64,000 bases of DNA from Procambarus clarkii (GCF_040958095.1 NC_091173.1:14133177-14197176); one strand, 5' to 3'; positions 34,760-47,441 are shown, numbered from the stretch's first letter. Translations and numbers: made by a program. The notes: a model not told the origin generated them from the letters alone.

Positions 34760-35165
34760 CTCTGACCAAGTCCATTCCATCCAGCGGTCGACCCCCAAAG
34801 ACGCATTCATCAATTTTAACATGCTGTTCATTCAAAACAGAACTTTTCTCAAATATAAATTAATATTATTACATATTAGCATATTATGCATATTTAGGCA
34901 TAGGTTAGGTTAGGTGTTTAGGTTCTGTTGGCGATTATTTGTATTTGTAGTACGTGGGTGAAGCATTTATAGCGTTGTGGTTCGAACGAAAGTCGTCAGC
35001 GAAGCACTTGTTCCGGAAGTGTTCGAACGAAATCCGTTTTGAGTCGTGTGTAAAACTGATTGTAATTTCATTAATAAACACCTGGAGGCTTGGCGGGTGC
35101 ATGGAATGGACTTTGGGTCTTGATTTAGAGGACTGGGTGACACATCTGACTGACGAGACCGTGGT
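34760..35165 (+). repeat. Dispersed ~400-bp repeat, copy 1
   Basis: Matches the complement of 57380-57850 along most of its length, including GTACGTGGGTGAAGC, GTGGTTCGAACG, and TTTTAACATGCTGTTCATTC. It has TTAGG-type repeats near 34895. No coding potential is conserved between the copies. Family unknown. Confidence 0.75.
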
Positions 35166-35169
35166 TTAG

Positions 35170-35570
35170 TGAGGTAATTAACACAGGTAAACAAGGTCTG
35201 ATAGTCGGGTGTACATTGTGATGTACTCCCTGTACTCCCTGGTATGATTCCTGACCTATTTTCTCTATTGTACCTAGTAGATCAACTACTGTTCAACCCC
35301 CCAGGATGCATCCCACCACAGCTCTCTACCTCCAAAGTACCTATTTACTGCTAGGTGAACAGAGACATCAGATGAAATGAAACGTTGACCAAAGATTTCT
35401 GTGTGAGATGACGACGGAATAGTAATGCATTCAGTCTCATAAGAATGAGCGAACAATGAATTAGATTGTTAAATCTGACCCATCAAGTTACCGCTATTAG
35501 AAGCGAGGTTACACGTGTTTTGTGGGATAAACAGAACAATCAATCAGCGCTTGTTGGCAGGGGAATGAGT
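35170..35570. other. Unique sequence, nothing recognised
   Basis: Contains short CAGGATGCATCC and TACTGCTAGGTGAAC blocks, the latter resembling the core of SINE family 1. Too short to call. Confidence 0.35.
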
Positions 35571-35575
35571 GTGGC

Positions 35576-35876
35576 GACCGTTAGGACCGTTAGGACCGTT
35601 AGGACCGTTAGGACCGTTAAAACCGTTAGGACCGTTAGGACCGTTAAAACCGTTAGGACCGTTAAGACCGTTAGGACCGTTAGGACCGTTAAAACCGTTA
35701 GGACCGTTAGGACCGTTAAAACCGTTAGGACCGTTAAGACCGTTAGGACCGTTAGGACCGTTAGGACCGTTAAAACCGTTAGGACCGTTAGGACCGTTAA
35801 AACCGTTAGGACCGTTAGGACCGTTAAAACCGTTAGGACCGTTAGGACCGTTAAAATCGTTAGGACCGTTAGGACC
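35576..35876. repeat. 9-bp tandem repeat (GTTAGGACC), about 33 units
   Basis: Units GTTAGGACC alternate with the variants GTTAAAACC and GTTAAGACC in a roughly 27-33-bp higher-order pattern. The length is a multiple of three, so frames on both strands stay open (Pro-Leu-Gly-rich and Gly-Pro-Asn-rich). These are unlikely to be genes. Confidence 0.95.
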
Positions 35877-36600
35877 GGCCCGGAAAATACTGCAAACGGG
35901 CAAATTCAAACAGCTAGAAAAAGCCGGTCTAAGCCGTTACTTAAAACACCATTGCTTGCTCACAACTAAGACTACTGTTAATTGTTAGAAAAAGAGTAAC
36001 TAGTGAAGTACATTTGTAAGTTGGGAACTTCGTATTTTTTTCCAGTTATGTAATAACTACCATTGTTCTTCATATTGAAATTTGTCCATTTTGAATCCTT
36101 TGTTCCGAGAAACTGTCATCTTATTTTTTTAACAGCCTATTTATATTCCCCTTGTTAATTAATATATCTTTTTTATTATGTTTATTTAATTAATTTTGCC
36201 TCTAATCGCTCTAGGCCTTTCAAGAGAAATCAGCCTGAATGTTCTCGAGTTGTCATTAATCTGTTATCAACTTGCTATCAATCACTGGATAGCAATAGAC
36301 GTTTGCAAGCACCCCAGCACATCATGAGACAAAGGTAGGTGCTCTCACTACCTGCGGCACCATAGAACACCAGCTGGCGCCGGACCAGCACCGGTTGAGT
36401 ACAATTAAGTGAGTACACATCCCTCAGAGTTCAGATATACTCGAAAAGTTCAGTACATACTTCTTACTCGGATAATACTGGTCCTATATACATTAATGGG
36501 CATCCATGTGTTCAATTTAAAACACAGTGTGGGTGCATTATAGGAACATGATTCAAACACACTTGAAATATACACAGACAAACGAAGAATCACACAAAGA
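35877..36600. other. Unique AT-rich sequence, nothing recognised
   Basis: No coding or element signature seen. Confidence 0.4.
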
Positions 36601-36603
36601 CAA

Positions 36604-36960
36604 AAGATTAAGGGGAGACATGATTACTACCTACAAAATTCTCAAGAGGAAACGACAGGGTAGATAAAGATAAACTGTTTAACACGGGTGGTACACGAAC
36701 AAGGGGACACAGGTCGGAAACTGAATACCCAAATGAGCCACAGGGACGTTAGAAAGAACTTTTTCAGTGTCAGAGTAGTTAACAGGTGGAAAGCATTAGG
36801 CAGTGATGTGGTGGAGGCTGACTCCATACACAGCTTCAAATATAGATATGACAGAGCCCAGTAGGCTCAGGAATCTGTATACCAATTGATTGACAGTTGA
36901 GAGGCGGGACCAAAGAGCCGGAGCTCAACCCCCGCAAGCACAAATAGGTGAATACACTCT
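36604..36960 (+). pseudogene. LINE 3' end, 5'-truncated
   Basis: Starts inside the end of a reverse-transcriptase frame (RLRGDMITTYKIL), runs through the post-RT segment (AACACGGGTGGTACACG, then GTGGTGGAGGCTGACTCC) and ends with the tail GAGGCGGGACCAAAGAGCC...CAAATAGGTGAATAC. It matches the complement of 40630-41273. It is a dead-on-arrival copy. Confidence 0.75.
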
Positions 36961-37263
36961 CAGAAACACAATTGATGTTAAACTCCAGAGAATAAAACAA
37001 GTGAGTACTGTAAGATGCAAAATTATAAGAATGAAGTGGGAGATCAAAAGACCAAAATAGGCCACAAGAACATACAGACTGAGAGGCTTCAGGAAGGTCC
37101 CAAAAAAGCCTAAGGAGTTGACATCAAAGGAGTCACTTCTTCCAGAGAAGTACAACAAAAGCTTCTAGACAAGTGCACATTCACACAGATTTCCACATGT
37201 AGAACGACAGGCTCCAGGAGCTAATATTTCCTACAGTCAAAAGATAATACAGGTAAGAACACA

Positions 37264-37264
37264 C

Positions 37265-37351
<87 letters not shown>

Positions 37352-37352
37352 A

Positions 37353-37420
<68 letters not shown>
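37264..37420. repeat. Compound (AT)n array
   Basis: About 155 bp of TA repeat with two small interruptions near 37340-37362. It accounts for the Tyr-Ile repetitive frames here. Confidence 0.95.
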
Positions 37421-37421
<1 letters not shown>

Positions 37422-38630
37422 TGTGCCTCACTTCCTCCCCAAAAGATATTCATCAGCCATTTGTCAGTGTTGGGCTCGTACGCTTCGTAATATCCTGGAT
37501 CCCGTAATAAACTTTTTTACTACTTGTTGTTGCCGTGGAGGCGTCGAGGGAGGCTCGTAGTAGGGTAGTTAAGAGCCATGACCAGGAAATGGCACTGAAA
37601 TTAACATTATGTGTCTGCATTTTCGTCATTCGGTGTTACGTGGGTGATAACTGCGGCCTCACTAACTACCCATTCCTCCCCCCCCCCCTTCCCCCCTGAG
37701 TTGGAATTACCTGCCAAATAATTATCTACATTATACATACATACATTAATTATTTCCACCCCATTTCCACCCCTCACTTTTCCAGAGTGGAGAGTTATCA
37801 GATCTCTATAACAAAAAAAAAGTAAGCAATCTTGTTAACAGAAAGTTATAGATATTGTATAACAATAAGAATTGTTTTTGGTTAGTTAGTTTAGTTCATT
37901 TATTATGCACCCCATACCCATCTTGTGGGCGGTAGTGGAAAGGGTTACAGAGGCACATAATGGGCTCACCTGTTTTTTTTTGTTTATAGGAGATCAGACA
38001 TTGGCAAAGCACTACATATCAAACACTCTCAACCGAGAATTAACAGCCATTTCACACTCAGGTGTGAAATATGTTGCCCTCAGATAACATAAGAATTAAG
38101 AAAACTGTAAAAAAAAAAACTTATTGGCCCATGTGGCACTTAACTTCACCTTACCATTCTTGCATACGGTGCCATATATATTTTCTCTTCTCCGAGGTGA
38201 AGGCCCCCGCCAATTTATATATATTTGAATGAATTCAAATACCACATATAGCGTGCACCCCACTAGAACTAATACAGCTCTATGAACAAGAAGTGTCGTG
38301 GTGTATGATACAATGTCCAAAATTAAGTTGTGAAACACTTAATAACTGTGGAGCACTTACAAGCCATCGCTCACATGTTGGCTTGAAATAAGAAGTCAAA
38401 ATGTCCACAGGTTGCGTGAATTACTCAAAGTAACTGAAAGCCACAGATCTTCACTGAAAGTAACAATCATTGCAGCGACTCTGAAGTATAATTCAAAAGT
38501 ATGAAGTATTAAGTAAACCTGGTTTACACTTATAAGAAATAGTTACTCAGAGAGGTAACTATTTATTATAGATAGAGGTAACTATCTACCCGCCTCGCAT
38601 CATCTTGGTTCACCACCAAACACACTGACG
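37421..38630. other. Unique sequence, nothing recognised
   Basis: Mostly AT-rich, with C and A homopolymers. No gene or element signature. Confidence 0.4.
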
Positions 38631-38639
38631 TCAGTGTAA

Positions 38640-38750
38640 GCTCTCGTTCCCTCAACCTGCCACTTCGTAAAAAATACAACCATTTGGCCTAACCAGAAGC
38701 GCCCGAACCCAACCGTACCCCATCTTACACATGGAAACCTATGCACAGTA
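38640..38750. repeat. Dispersed repeat resembling 50377-50480
   Basis: Both segments share CCTGCCACT-CGTAA, GGCCTAACCAGA-like and CCCAACC blocks in the same order. Similarity is moderate and the family is unknown. Confidence 0.4.
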
Positions 38751-39044
38751 CAGCTATAAAAAGAGCTGTACACTGTATTATGCATTTATATACACTGTAT
38801 TATAGCCAAAAAAAGATAAGAAAAAGCTAAATATCTTTTTAATCGAAGAGAACGAAATAATTTTAGGATTGAGTTGTATTTTTAACGTGTCACGTGTTTC
38901 TGAGGTTTTATATATATGGATGTAATTTGCATAATTTTCATGATTATATTATTACAATAATTTCCATGATTACTTTCCATGAGAGGCAAATATTCAGTTA
39001 TGAACAAATAAACCCAAAATTTTAAGAACAAACGGAAAAAAAAG

Positions 39045-39165
39045 TCGTGTGGAGGTGGTCTCGAGCGTGTTCCTGAGAATCCTAAGTGTCCTGGGTTCGA
39101 ATCCTTCTCATGGCTCCTCCTACCTGTCTCATTGATACGTCACGTTAATATGCGCAAACACCACA
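39045..39165 (+). mobile_element. tRNA-derived SINE, family 2
   Basis: Has a B-box-like GGTTCGAATCC, then TCATGGCTCCT and the tail TCATTGATACGTCACGTTAA, matching the copy at 46175-46295 in the opposite orientation. Confidence 0.6.
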
Positions 39166-39261
39166 TGTATAAAACACGTCTAATTGTAATCTGGTGCAAA
39201 GATAATCGCTCCTTGCCTAGCGAAAAATTAAAAAAAAATTTTTTAACAAATTGTGTTTTGT

Positions 39262-39517
39262 AAGGATATCTTGAGGTTATCTTGAGATGATTTCGGGGCT
39301 TTAGTGTCCCCGCGGCCCGGTCCTCGACCAGGCCTCCACCCCCAGGAAGTAGCCCGTGACAGCTGACTAACACCCAGGTACCTATTTTACTGCTAGGTAA
39401 CAGGGGCATGGGGTGAAAGAAACTCTGCCCATTGTTTCTCGCCGGCGCCTGGGATCGAACCCAGGACCACAGGATCACAAGTCCCGCGTGCTGTCCGCTC
39501 GGCCGACCGGCTCCCAT
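39262..39517 (-). mobile_element. tRNA-derived SINE, family 1, tail type I
   Basis: On the minus strand a tRNA-like head carries an A-box-like segment (CGGCCGAGCGG) and a perfect B box (GGTTCGATCCC). It is followed by the core CCTGTTACCTAGCAGTAAA, GTACCTGGGTGTTAGTCAGC and a tail with GACCGGGCCGCGGGGAC and CTCAAGATAACCTCAAGATA. A second copy is at 56833-57097. RNA polymerase III would transcribe an active source copy. Confidence 0.8.
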
Positions 39518-39684
39518 AATATCAAGTTTTTGCCGATTAGAGAGTTGTGATCGTGTCGACCTACTGCATGGGTGACAGCTTCTTCCCCCCCTGTATCAAC
39601 CTACCCTGGCTTTGTGCCCTGGAGAGGCCACTCCAGACTGACAACCAGAGAGCAACTCCATAGTCTCCTGAGACTGATGGATCC

Positions 39685-39686
<2 letters not shown>

Positions 39687-39755
<69 letters not shown>

Positions 39756-39756
39756 G
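39687..39756. repeat. (ACT)n trinucleotide array
   Basis: About 23 uninterrupted TAC/ACT units. Confidence 0.95.
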
Positions 39757-40625
39757 ATCGTGTCAAAATATAAATATTGGGGAGACTTATTTTGAATTGA
39801 GTTTGCAGTAGTCTGAAGGAAAAAGTTTAATTTATTTTTACTTTTTTTATTGTGTAAATTTTCAACTGAGGTACATTATAATGCTTTTGTTCGTTGTACA
39901 AGGAGTTGCTAGTATTTTATTTGAATTTTAAATTGCTTTCGAACCTAGAACCATGGAAGTCGCATGTTATCCCCCCCCCTCCCTCCGATAACCCCCCTCC
40001 GATAAGGGGAAACCCGATAAGGGGGGAAGGGACGCAGAAGCGAGAAGACAAGGAGTAAAAAAAGGAAGCCAAGAACGGTAAATTATAGTACTCGAATCTT
40101 GTAAGTGAGGAAGAAGATGGATGGATTTATGGGAGGGAAAGAGAAAGGAAGGAGGGAAGCAAGACACCAGGAAGGTAGGAAGAGAACCACAATCCCCCCC
40201 TTTCAGGTGGACGAGGGGGGGGGTTGAGGGGGTTTGAGGGGGGGGGGGGTTTGGTGGAGCGAAGCAGTTGAGGGAGTGCTGTGAGAGGGGAGGGGGAGGG
40301 GACGAGGCTGTTAGAGGAGACTAGCGACGTTACACCTGGGTGCGGGCTATATTATGTTTTAATGTGTCGGGGAAATAATCTTGGAAATTCCGTGGCGCTA
40401 CGCCCCCCAGAGTCGTAAAATTGGGCGCTGGGGGAGCTCCCGAGGGGGCGTCGGGACCACGTATGAAAATTTAACCTCCAGCGAGGCGGGCGGAGACTAA
40501 TCCAATAACCTCCCCTGAATTATGTTGCAAAGGTCGTGATGGGCTTTGACAATGGGGTGGAGAGGACGCCTCCGCCACACCGCCCTCTCTCTCTCTCTCT
40601 CTCACCATCACTACGTCCACTGCTG
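39757..40625. other. Unique sequence with homopolymer and purine-rich tracts
   Basis: Contains G-rich stretches (40200-40315) and a CT run (40587-40603). No coding evidence. Confidence 0.4.
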
Positions 40626-40629
40626 TGGG

Positions 40630-41365
40630 ATGTACTCACCTAGTTCTGCTTAAAGAGGGTGGAGCTTTGGCTCTTTTCTACGGGCTCACCATAGCCCGTG
40701 CTACATGGACACTTCGTCCTGAGTAGCTAAATCTGAAACAACAACATTTGGCTCTTTGGTCCCGCCTCTCGACTGTCGGTCAACTGGTCTTCAGGTTCCT
40801 GAGCCTACTGGGCTCTAACATATCTACACGAAGCTGTGTATGGATTCTGCCTCCACCATCTCACTTCCTACAACATTCCTTTTGTTAACTACTCTGACAC
40901 TAAAAAAAATCTTTCTAATGTCTCTATGGCTCATTTGGGCGCTCAATTTCCACCACTGTCATCTAATGCGTGTACCCCTTGTGTTAAATAATCTATATTA
41001 ATCTACCCTAACAATTCCTTTGAGAATCTTGTATGTTGTGATCATGTCCCCCCCCCTAACTCTTCTGTCTTCCAGCGAGGTGAAGTTTAATTCCCGTAGT
41101 CTCTCCTTGTAGCTCATGCCCCTCAGTTCGGGGACTAGTCTGGTGGAAAACCTTTGAACTTTCTCCAGTTTAGTCTTATGCTTGACTAGATATGGACTCC
41201 ATGATGGAGCCGCATACTCTAAAATTGGTCTAACAAATGTGGTATACAAGGTTTTGAATGATTCCTTACACAAGTTTCTAAAGGGCCGTTCTTATGTTGG
41301 CCAACCTGGCATATGCCGCTGATATTATCCTCTTGATATAGGCTTCAGGTGACAGATCTGACGTG
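40630..41365 (-). pseudogene. LINE reverse-transcriptase C-terminal fragment and 3' end
   Basis: On the minus strand the 91-codon frame 41273-40998 reads FKTLYTTFVRPILEYAAPSW, then VQRFSTRLVPELRGMSY and SLEDRRVRGGDMITTYKIL. These are typical of the region following the thumb in Jockey/CR1-type LINEs. Upstream, related sequence continues to about 41365 in another frame (SPEAYIKRIISAAYARLANI), so there is a frameshift near 41285. Downstream it continues with stops into the shared tail (complement of TTTGGTCCCGCCTCTCGACT). It is 5'-truncated and not functional. Confidence 0.85.
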
Positions 41366-42371
41366 TGCATGTGCACGCGCGCGCGTGTGTGTGGTTGGTG
41401 ATGCTGTGGATGGTGGTTGGCAGGTGTGAGAAGATGATGGTAGTGGTAGTTGTGTGGTGATGGTGAGAATGTGGGTGGTGAGGGAAGTAAAAGACTAATA
41501 ATGTACAGGTTACAGATGAAAGAAACAGTTTGTCACGAGAAAACAGCAGACGGGCTTCCTGGCACGGTGTGTGTGTTTGTTTGTCTGAGAGCTAAGCTTC
41601 CTTGCTCTCGCGAGAGTTCGTAGGGTCACCATCCAAAAGAGAGGTGTCAATGGGAGACCACCGGCAACTGAAAGCCGGGGTCTCAGGAGCTGAAACTCGA
41701 CCACCACCACCACAGACAAGCTCTACATGAAACTCTTGCAAGATAAGAGACGAGACAACGTCAAATCTCCATCGATTGTATTTTCTTCTCCTAAGAATTA
41801 ATTGGCAATCTGTTTGAGATCAAAGCTGGGTATATCTCCCCCCTCTCCCCCTACCCACCCTCCCCTCTTCCACCTATCCTTACCCCTGTTCCTCTCCCGT
41901 CCCTTCCCATTTCCACTCTTCTTCTCAATCCTATTATCACCACTCATTCCTCCCCTTCTCTCCCATTCCATTCCTGCCACCACTGATGACAGTTTTGTCC
42001 CTCCTCTTTTGAAGGAAGAGAGGAGGTGGAGAGGATGGTAGAGAGGAAGGAGAGGGAGGTGGAGGAGGAGAAGGAGGAGGTGGAGAGGATGGTAGAGAGG
42101 AAGGAGAGAGAGGAGAAGGAGAAGGTGGATAAAAAAGAATAAAAGGACATGATGGGGAAATAGTGTATCTTCGTTAAATTTCACAATTAGTTAAAATTCT
42201 GTCGTCGACTTTGAGAGGAGTGGAGAGGTCGCCGTCGTGTGTCGTCGGGGGGGGGTGGGGTCGTTGTTGTCGTCCACGTGTAATGAAATGCGCAAAGATT
42301 ATTTAATAGTCCTCTGCTAGATGACTATATCACTGCGCCTTGTAAGACGGGGAGTCGTTGTGTAGAGACTT
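41366..42371. other. Unique sequence with purine-rich tract
   Basis: Includes a GGAGGA-type tract at about 42010-42125 and a C-rich stretch at 41838-41945. No gene recognised. Confidence 0.4.
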
Positions 42372-42770
42372 GTGCACGTCTTGCAAGGTGAGGGGGGGTC
42401 GTCGTGCACGTCTTGCAAGGTAGGGGGGGGTCGTGTGCACGTCTTGCAATGGTGGGGGGGGGGTCGTGTGCACGTCTTGCAAGGTGGGGGGGGGGTCGTG
42501 TGCACGTCTTGCAAGGTCGGGGGGGGTCGTGTGCACGTCTTGCAAGGTAGGGGGGTCGTGTACACGTCTTGCAAGGTGGGGGGGGGGTCGTGTGCACGTC
42601 TTGCAAGGTGGGGGGGTCGTGTGCACGTCTTGTAAGGTGGGGGGGGGGTCGTGTGCACGTCTTGCAAGGTGGTGGGGGGGGGTCGTGTGCACGTCTTGCA
42701 AGGTGGAAGGGGGTCGTCGTGCACGTCTTGCAAGGTGGGGGGGGGTCGTCGTGCACGTCTTGCAAGGGAG
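42372..42770. repeat. ~30-bp minisatellite with long G runs
   Basis: About 13 units of TGCACGTCTTGCAAGGT, a G6-G10 run and TCGTG. Variation in the G run rotates the reading frame. The plus strand is a strong candidate for G-quadruplexes. Confidence 0.92.
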
Positions 42771-43341
42771 GGACGAGGAGTATGGGAGATTGTCGCTTCT
42801 CAATAGTCGTTATAGTGTCGTGGTGGTGGAGGTCGTATACGTTTTGGAAGAGGGTCGTTATGAGAGTAAAAGGTGGATTGCAGCCCCCCTCCCCTCTTTA
42901 ACTGTAGTTTACCTGTAGTCTATTTCTAGAGTTGCTCTACTCTCCAACCTCCGGCCAGGTTTGTTTGATGATAAGTTGATCAATCAGGCTGTGAGGACTA
43001 CCGTGATGTCCCTCCTGATCTATACGAGTTTGCTCAACCGAATTAAGATCACATACCTGTGATGTAGGCCGTATTTAGGCACCAGACGAGAATACAATAG
43101 CAACAGCCTCGTTAGGTCCGTTGCTTGAATTTATAAGTTTCTCGTTTTGCAAAATAGTTGAGTTGTTAACGGAGTGGAAAACGGAGAGAACTGGGTGGTT
43201 GCTTAACGGGGGGAGGTGTCGTGGACGGCCGAGCCAAGAGGAAAATTGGCTTTGTGACATTGATTGAGTGATTGATTGATTAAGCCAGAGTTGGCACGGG
43301 CATGAATAGCCCGTAATGTGACACTTCTGGGCTTGTGAATT
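42771..43341. other. Unique sequence, nothing recognised
   Basis: No coding or element signature seen. Confidence 0.4.
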
Positions 43342-44905
43342 ACCCTCCCCAACACTAACTCTCTCCCCAGCACTGTAACACCATCTCCAACACTGTTACA
43401 CCCTCCTCAACACTGTAACACTCTCCCCAACACTGTAACTCTCTCCCCAACACTGCAACACCCTCTCCAACACTGCAACACTCCCCAACACTGTTACACC
43501 CTCCCCAACACTGTAACACCCTCCCCAACACTGCAACACCTTCCTCAACACTGTAACATCTTCTCCAACACTGTTACACCCTCCCCAACACTGTAACACC
43601 CTCCCCAACACTGTAACACCCTCCCCAACACTGCAACACCCTCCCCAACACTGTAACACCCTCCCCAACACTGTAACACCCTCCCCAACACTCCAACACC
43701 ATCCCCAACACTGCAACACCATCCCCAACACTGTAACACCCTCCCCAACACTGTAACACCCTCCCCAACACTGTAACACCTTCCCCAACACTGCAACACC
43801 ATCCCCAACACTGCAACACCCTCCCCAACACTGTAACACCCTCCCCAACACTGTAACACCCTCCCCAACACTGTAACACCCTCCCCAACACTGTAACACC
43901 CTCCCCAACACTGTAACACCCTCCCCAACACTGTAACACCCTCCCAACACTCCAACACCATCCCCAACACTGTAACACCCTCCCCAACACTCCAACACCC
44001 TCCCCAACACTCCAACACCCTCCCCAACACTGTAACACCCTCCCCAACACTGTAACACCATCCCCAACACTCCCACACCCTCCCCAACACTGTAACACCC
44101 TCCCCAACACTGCAACACCCTCCCCAACACTGTAACACCCTCCCCAACACTCCAACACCCTCCCCAACACTGCAACACCCTCCCCAACACTGCAACACCT
44201 TCCCCAACACTGCAACACCCTCCCCAACACTGTAACACCCTCCCCAACACTGTAACACCCTCCCCAACACTGTAACACCCTCCCCAACACTGTAACACCC
44301 TCCCCAACACTGTAACACCCTCCCCAACACTGTAACACCATCCCCAACACTGTAACACCCTCCCCAACACTGCAACACCCTCCCCAACACTGTAACACCC
44401 TCCCCAACACTGCAACACCTTCCCCAACACTGCAACACCCTCCCCAACACTGTAACACCGTCCCCAACACTGTAACACCCTCCCCAACACTGTAACACCA
44501 TCCCCAACACTGTAACACCCTCCCCAACACTGTAACACCCTCCCCAACACTGTAACACCATCCCCAACACTGTAACACCCTCCCCAACACTGTAACACCC
44601 TCCCCAACACTGTAACACCCTCCCCAACACTGTAACACCCTCCCCAACACTGTAACACCCTCCCCAACACTGTAACACCATCCCCAACACTGTAACACCC
44701 TCCCCAACACTGTAACACCCTCCCCAACACTGTAACACCCTCCCCAACACTGTAACACCCTCCCCAACACTGTAACACCCTCCCAACACTGTAACACCCT
44801 CCCAAACACTGTAACACCCTCCCCAACACTCCAACACCCTCCCCAACACCCTTCCCAACACTGTAACACCATCCCCAACACTGCAACACCATCCTCAACA
44901 CTCCA
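43342..44905. repeat. 20-bp tandem array, about 78 units
   Basis: Unit CCTCCCCAACACTGTAACAC with phased single-base variants (GTAACA, GCAACA, TCCAACA; CTCCCC or ATCCCC). Three 20-bp units make 60 bp, so all minus frames stay open for over 400 codons as Cys-Trp-Gly-rich and Ser-Val-Gly repeats. No signal peptide or unique domain is attached. Confidence 0.97.
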
Positions 44906-45335
44906 AATGTCTATAACCCCAATATCCAGCTACATTAATAATGTTCTTCTTATTATGCATCCTCTCATCTCTGGTTATGTCTCTCACCCTCTCTCTTTCT
45001 TCCTCTCTTCTTCCAATCCCATCGTTTCCTCCCCTCACTTATTCCCGTTACTTTCGTCTCATCCTTCCCACTAACCACCCCTCTCTCTATATATATCCTA
45101 CCCCTTCATCTCTTCCACCTCTCCCTCACTTCTCCCTTGCCCAGGAGGAGGAGGGGGGGAGGGGGGGAAGGGACAAACGGGGGAGAAGTGAGAGATGAGG
45201 CTCCCTCCCTCCCTCACCCCTTGCTGGGTAGTGAGGCGGGCCCTCCCACATACTCTGTGTTAATGAGGATTGAATATACCGGTAGAGTTGGCCCTCATAA
45301 CTACGGCTCAGCCTAGTGACTGTTTTGAGGTGTGA

Positions 45336-45418
45336 GGGGGCGGTGTGAGGGGGCGGTGTGAGGGGGCGGTGTGAGGGGGCGGCATGAGGGGGCGGCATGA
45401 GGGGGCGGCATGATGAGG
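45336..45418. repeat. 13-bp tandem repeat, about six units
   Basis: Units GTGAGGGGGCGGT, the later ones GCATGAGGGGGCG. Confidence 0.85.
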
Positions 45419-45754
45419 GGGGGGGGCAATAGGGTGGGGTGAGAAGGGTGCAACAGAAAACGCGCCTAGCTTGGAAATAACAGATTGCAGAAAAGTAAGG
45501 TAGGCGTGAGGGGAAAGTATGAGGTTAGTGAGTGAGACTGAGGAGGAGGAGAGTAAGAAGGATGGGGTATGATGAGGGTAGAGGGCGGGTGGAGGGAGGG
45601 TGGAGGGAGGAAGAGGAAGGGGAAACAGAGGAGGACTTGGGGAGAAGACGACAAGGAAGATCAAGTGGAACGGTATGAGATATAGAAGAGGGAAGGAGAG
45701 AGAGAGAGATAAGAGTAAAAGAATAATGCAGGAGAGAGAGGCAAGTCTCCCCTC

Positions 45755-45758
<4 letters not shown>

Positions 45759-45848
<90 letters not shown>
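45759..45848. repeat. (GA)n array
   Basis: About 45 uninterrupted GA units. Confidence 0.97.
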
Positions 45849-45851
<3 letters not shown>

Positions 45852-46174
45852 AATCTTTTCATCCATAAGAAGTGAGAAGAATGAGGGAGACAAATGATAG
45901 GTAACCCTAAAGGAAAGAACACGAGTGATAGAGGGAGGGAGAACCAGAGGAAGGGTAAAGGGTGAGGGTAAAGGGTTAGGGTAAAGGGTGAGGCAGGAGG
46001 CACTTAACACCATCAGGGGGAAATAGGGAAGTAAAGAAGACGGAACGGTCCAAATACTCGCAAGAAAATCACAATGGCATGATATATCATTATGTAAAAA
46101 ATCAACAGATCAGTCTAGGGTTTCGAACCCTAGTAGATTCATTAGGGTTCCATATTAAAGTATTTATAGTACTT
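45849..46174. other. Unique sequence, short GGGTAAA repeats
   Basis: GGGTGAGGGTAAAGGGTTAGG-type motif at 45953-45990. Nothing else recognised. Confidence 0.4.
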
Positions 46175-46295
46175 TTAACGTAATCACATTAACGTGATAT
46201 GTCAATGAACAAATCCACAGGAGCCGTGATGTGGGCTCGAACCTACGCGTTGAGTGTTCCCAAACGTGCTCTAGCCGACTGTGCCACCCCCCTAC
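46175..46295 (-). mobile_element. tRNA-derived SINE, family 2, best-preserved copy
   Basis: The minus strand has an A-box-like TGGCACAGTCGG, a B-box-like GGTTCGAGCCC about 35 bases on, then CACATCACGGCTCCTGTGG and the tail GACATATCACGTTAATGTGA. Confidence 0.7.
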
Positions 46296-46299
46296 CTGG

Positions 46300-47440
46300 C
46301 TCTCACACCACCCTTCATTCCCTTTCTCACAACTCTCTTCATTTCCTGCCTTACACTCTTACGTAAGGCAAGGGGTGAGAGAAGGTGTGATGGGTAAGGT
46401 ATGGGGGTGAAGGGACGAGGTAGGAGAGAGGGGTGTAGGGAGAGAGAGAGAGAAAACGCCGCTAGCGACAAAAAAAGGTGTCATCTCCACCATTGACAAG
46501 AGTGCCAGACAGAATGCAGCAGAGCGAAGCCAGAGATGGAGGGAGGGGGGACGTAGGATGGGTATGAGGGAGAGGGGGGAGGGAGAGTGAGGGATGGGTA
46601 TGAGGGGGGAAGAGAGAGTGAGGGATGGGAAGGAGGGAGAGGGTCAGGGAGGAGTGTGAGAAAGAAGCGGGGAAATAAGCAGATATAGTGAGAGAAAGAG
46701 GTAAAAGTAAGGGGAGAAAGAGACAATGAGAGGGGAAAAATGGGTTGGTAAAGGAAGAAAGATCAAGACAATTTAGTGGAGAAAAAGGGGAAACAGAAAA
46801 AAATAAGAATAAAGACAACAAAACAATTACTAAGGAAAGGGGAAAACTCTAATCACTAGCATAAAAAAAGGGAGACAAAGCAGAAAAGGAAACACGTCCC
46901 ATTAACTGACTTTAAAGTCCCTATTAACCCCCCTTGAAGTTCCGTTTAAATTCTAATAATTCAAGAGCACCCTATATAAGTCTGCTTAAAACCCATTAAA
47001 TACAAATAGCATGTTAACTCTCCACTTCAGACCGCCAACGTCCCATTTAACCCATTTCTAAATACTCGTATAACCTCATATAGACTCTGTGACTATTTCT
47101 ATACCAATTACAATAACTTTGTTATCCCATTAAGATTTTAATACTGCTTTGTGAACCCTCAATGACGTGCTAAAAGTCAAAATTAATAATCTTTAACTCC
47201 CATTTCCTTAATGATTTTTTTCATCCTTATAAACTTCAGAAGAAGTAATTTAAAGTATTCACTTAATATTATATATTTATTTTTCTTTCCGCAAGTACAG
47301 TAAGGTTTTTTTTATGTTTGTTCATGTTTCCGGGACCAAAAACAGAAACTGGAGGTCAACAAACGTTCTTTGAGTTCGTAGGGAGAGTAGATGGTTGGTG
47401 AGGTAGATAAGTGGATCAGAGTGTGCTACACCACGGCCAC
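46300..47440. other. Purine-rich then AT-rich sequence, nothing recognised
   Basis: 46540-46780 is purine-rich; the rest is AT-rich. No coding evidence. Confidence 0.4.
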
Positions 47441-47441
47441 T

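Noticed and set aside
35466-35988. Possible collagen-like protein (Gly-Pro-Asn repeat on minus)
   Set aside because: Comes from a pure 9-bp repeat without signal peptide or flanking domains; the opposite strand is also open.
42317-42803. Cys/Pro-rich minus frames resembling a secreted repeat protein
   Set aside because: Produced by the 30-bp minisatellite with variable G runs, which rotate the frame among units.
43396-44901. Minus-strand frames of 435-501 codons
   Set aside because: All are translations of the 20-bp tandem array; several frames are open at once and no unique domain is attached.
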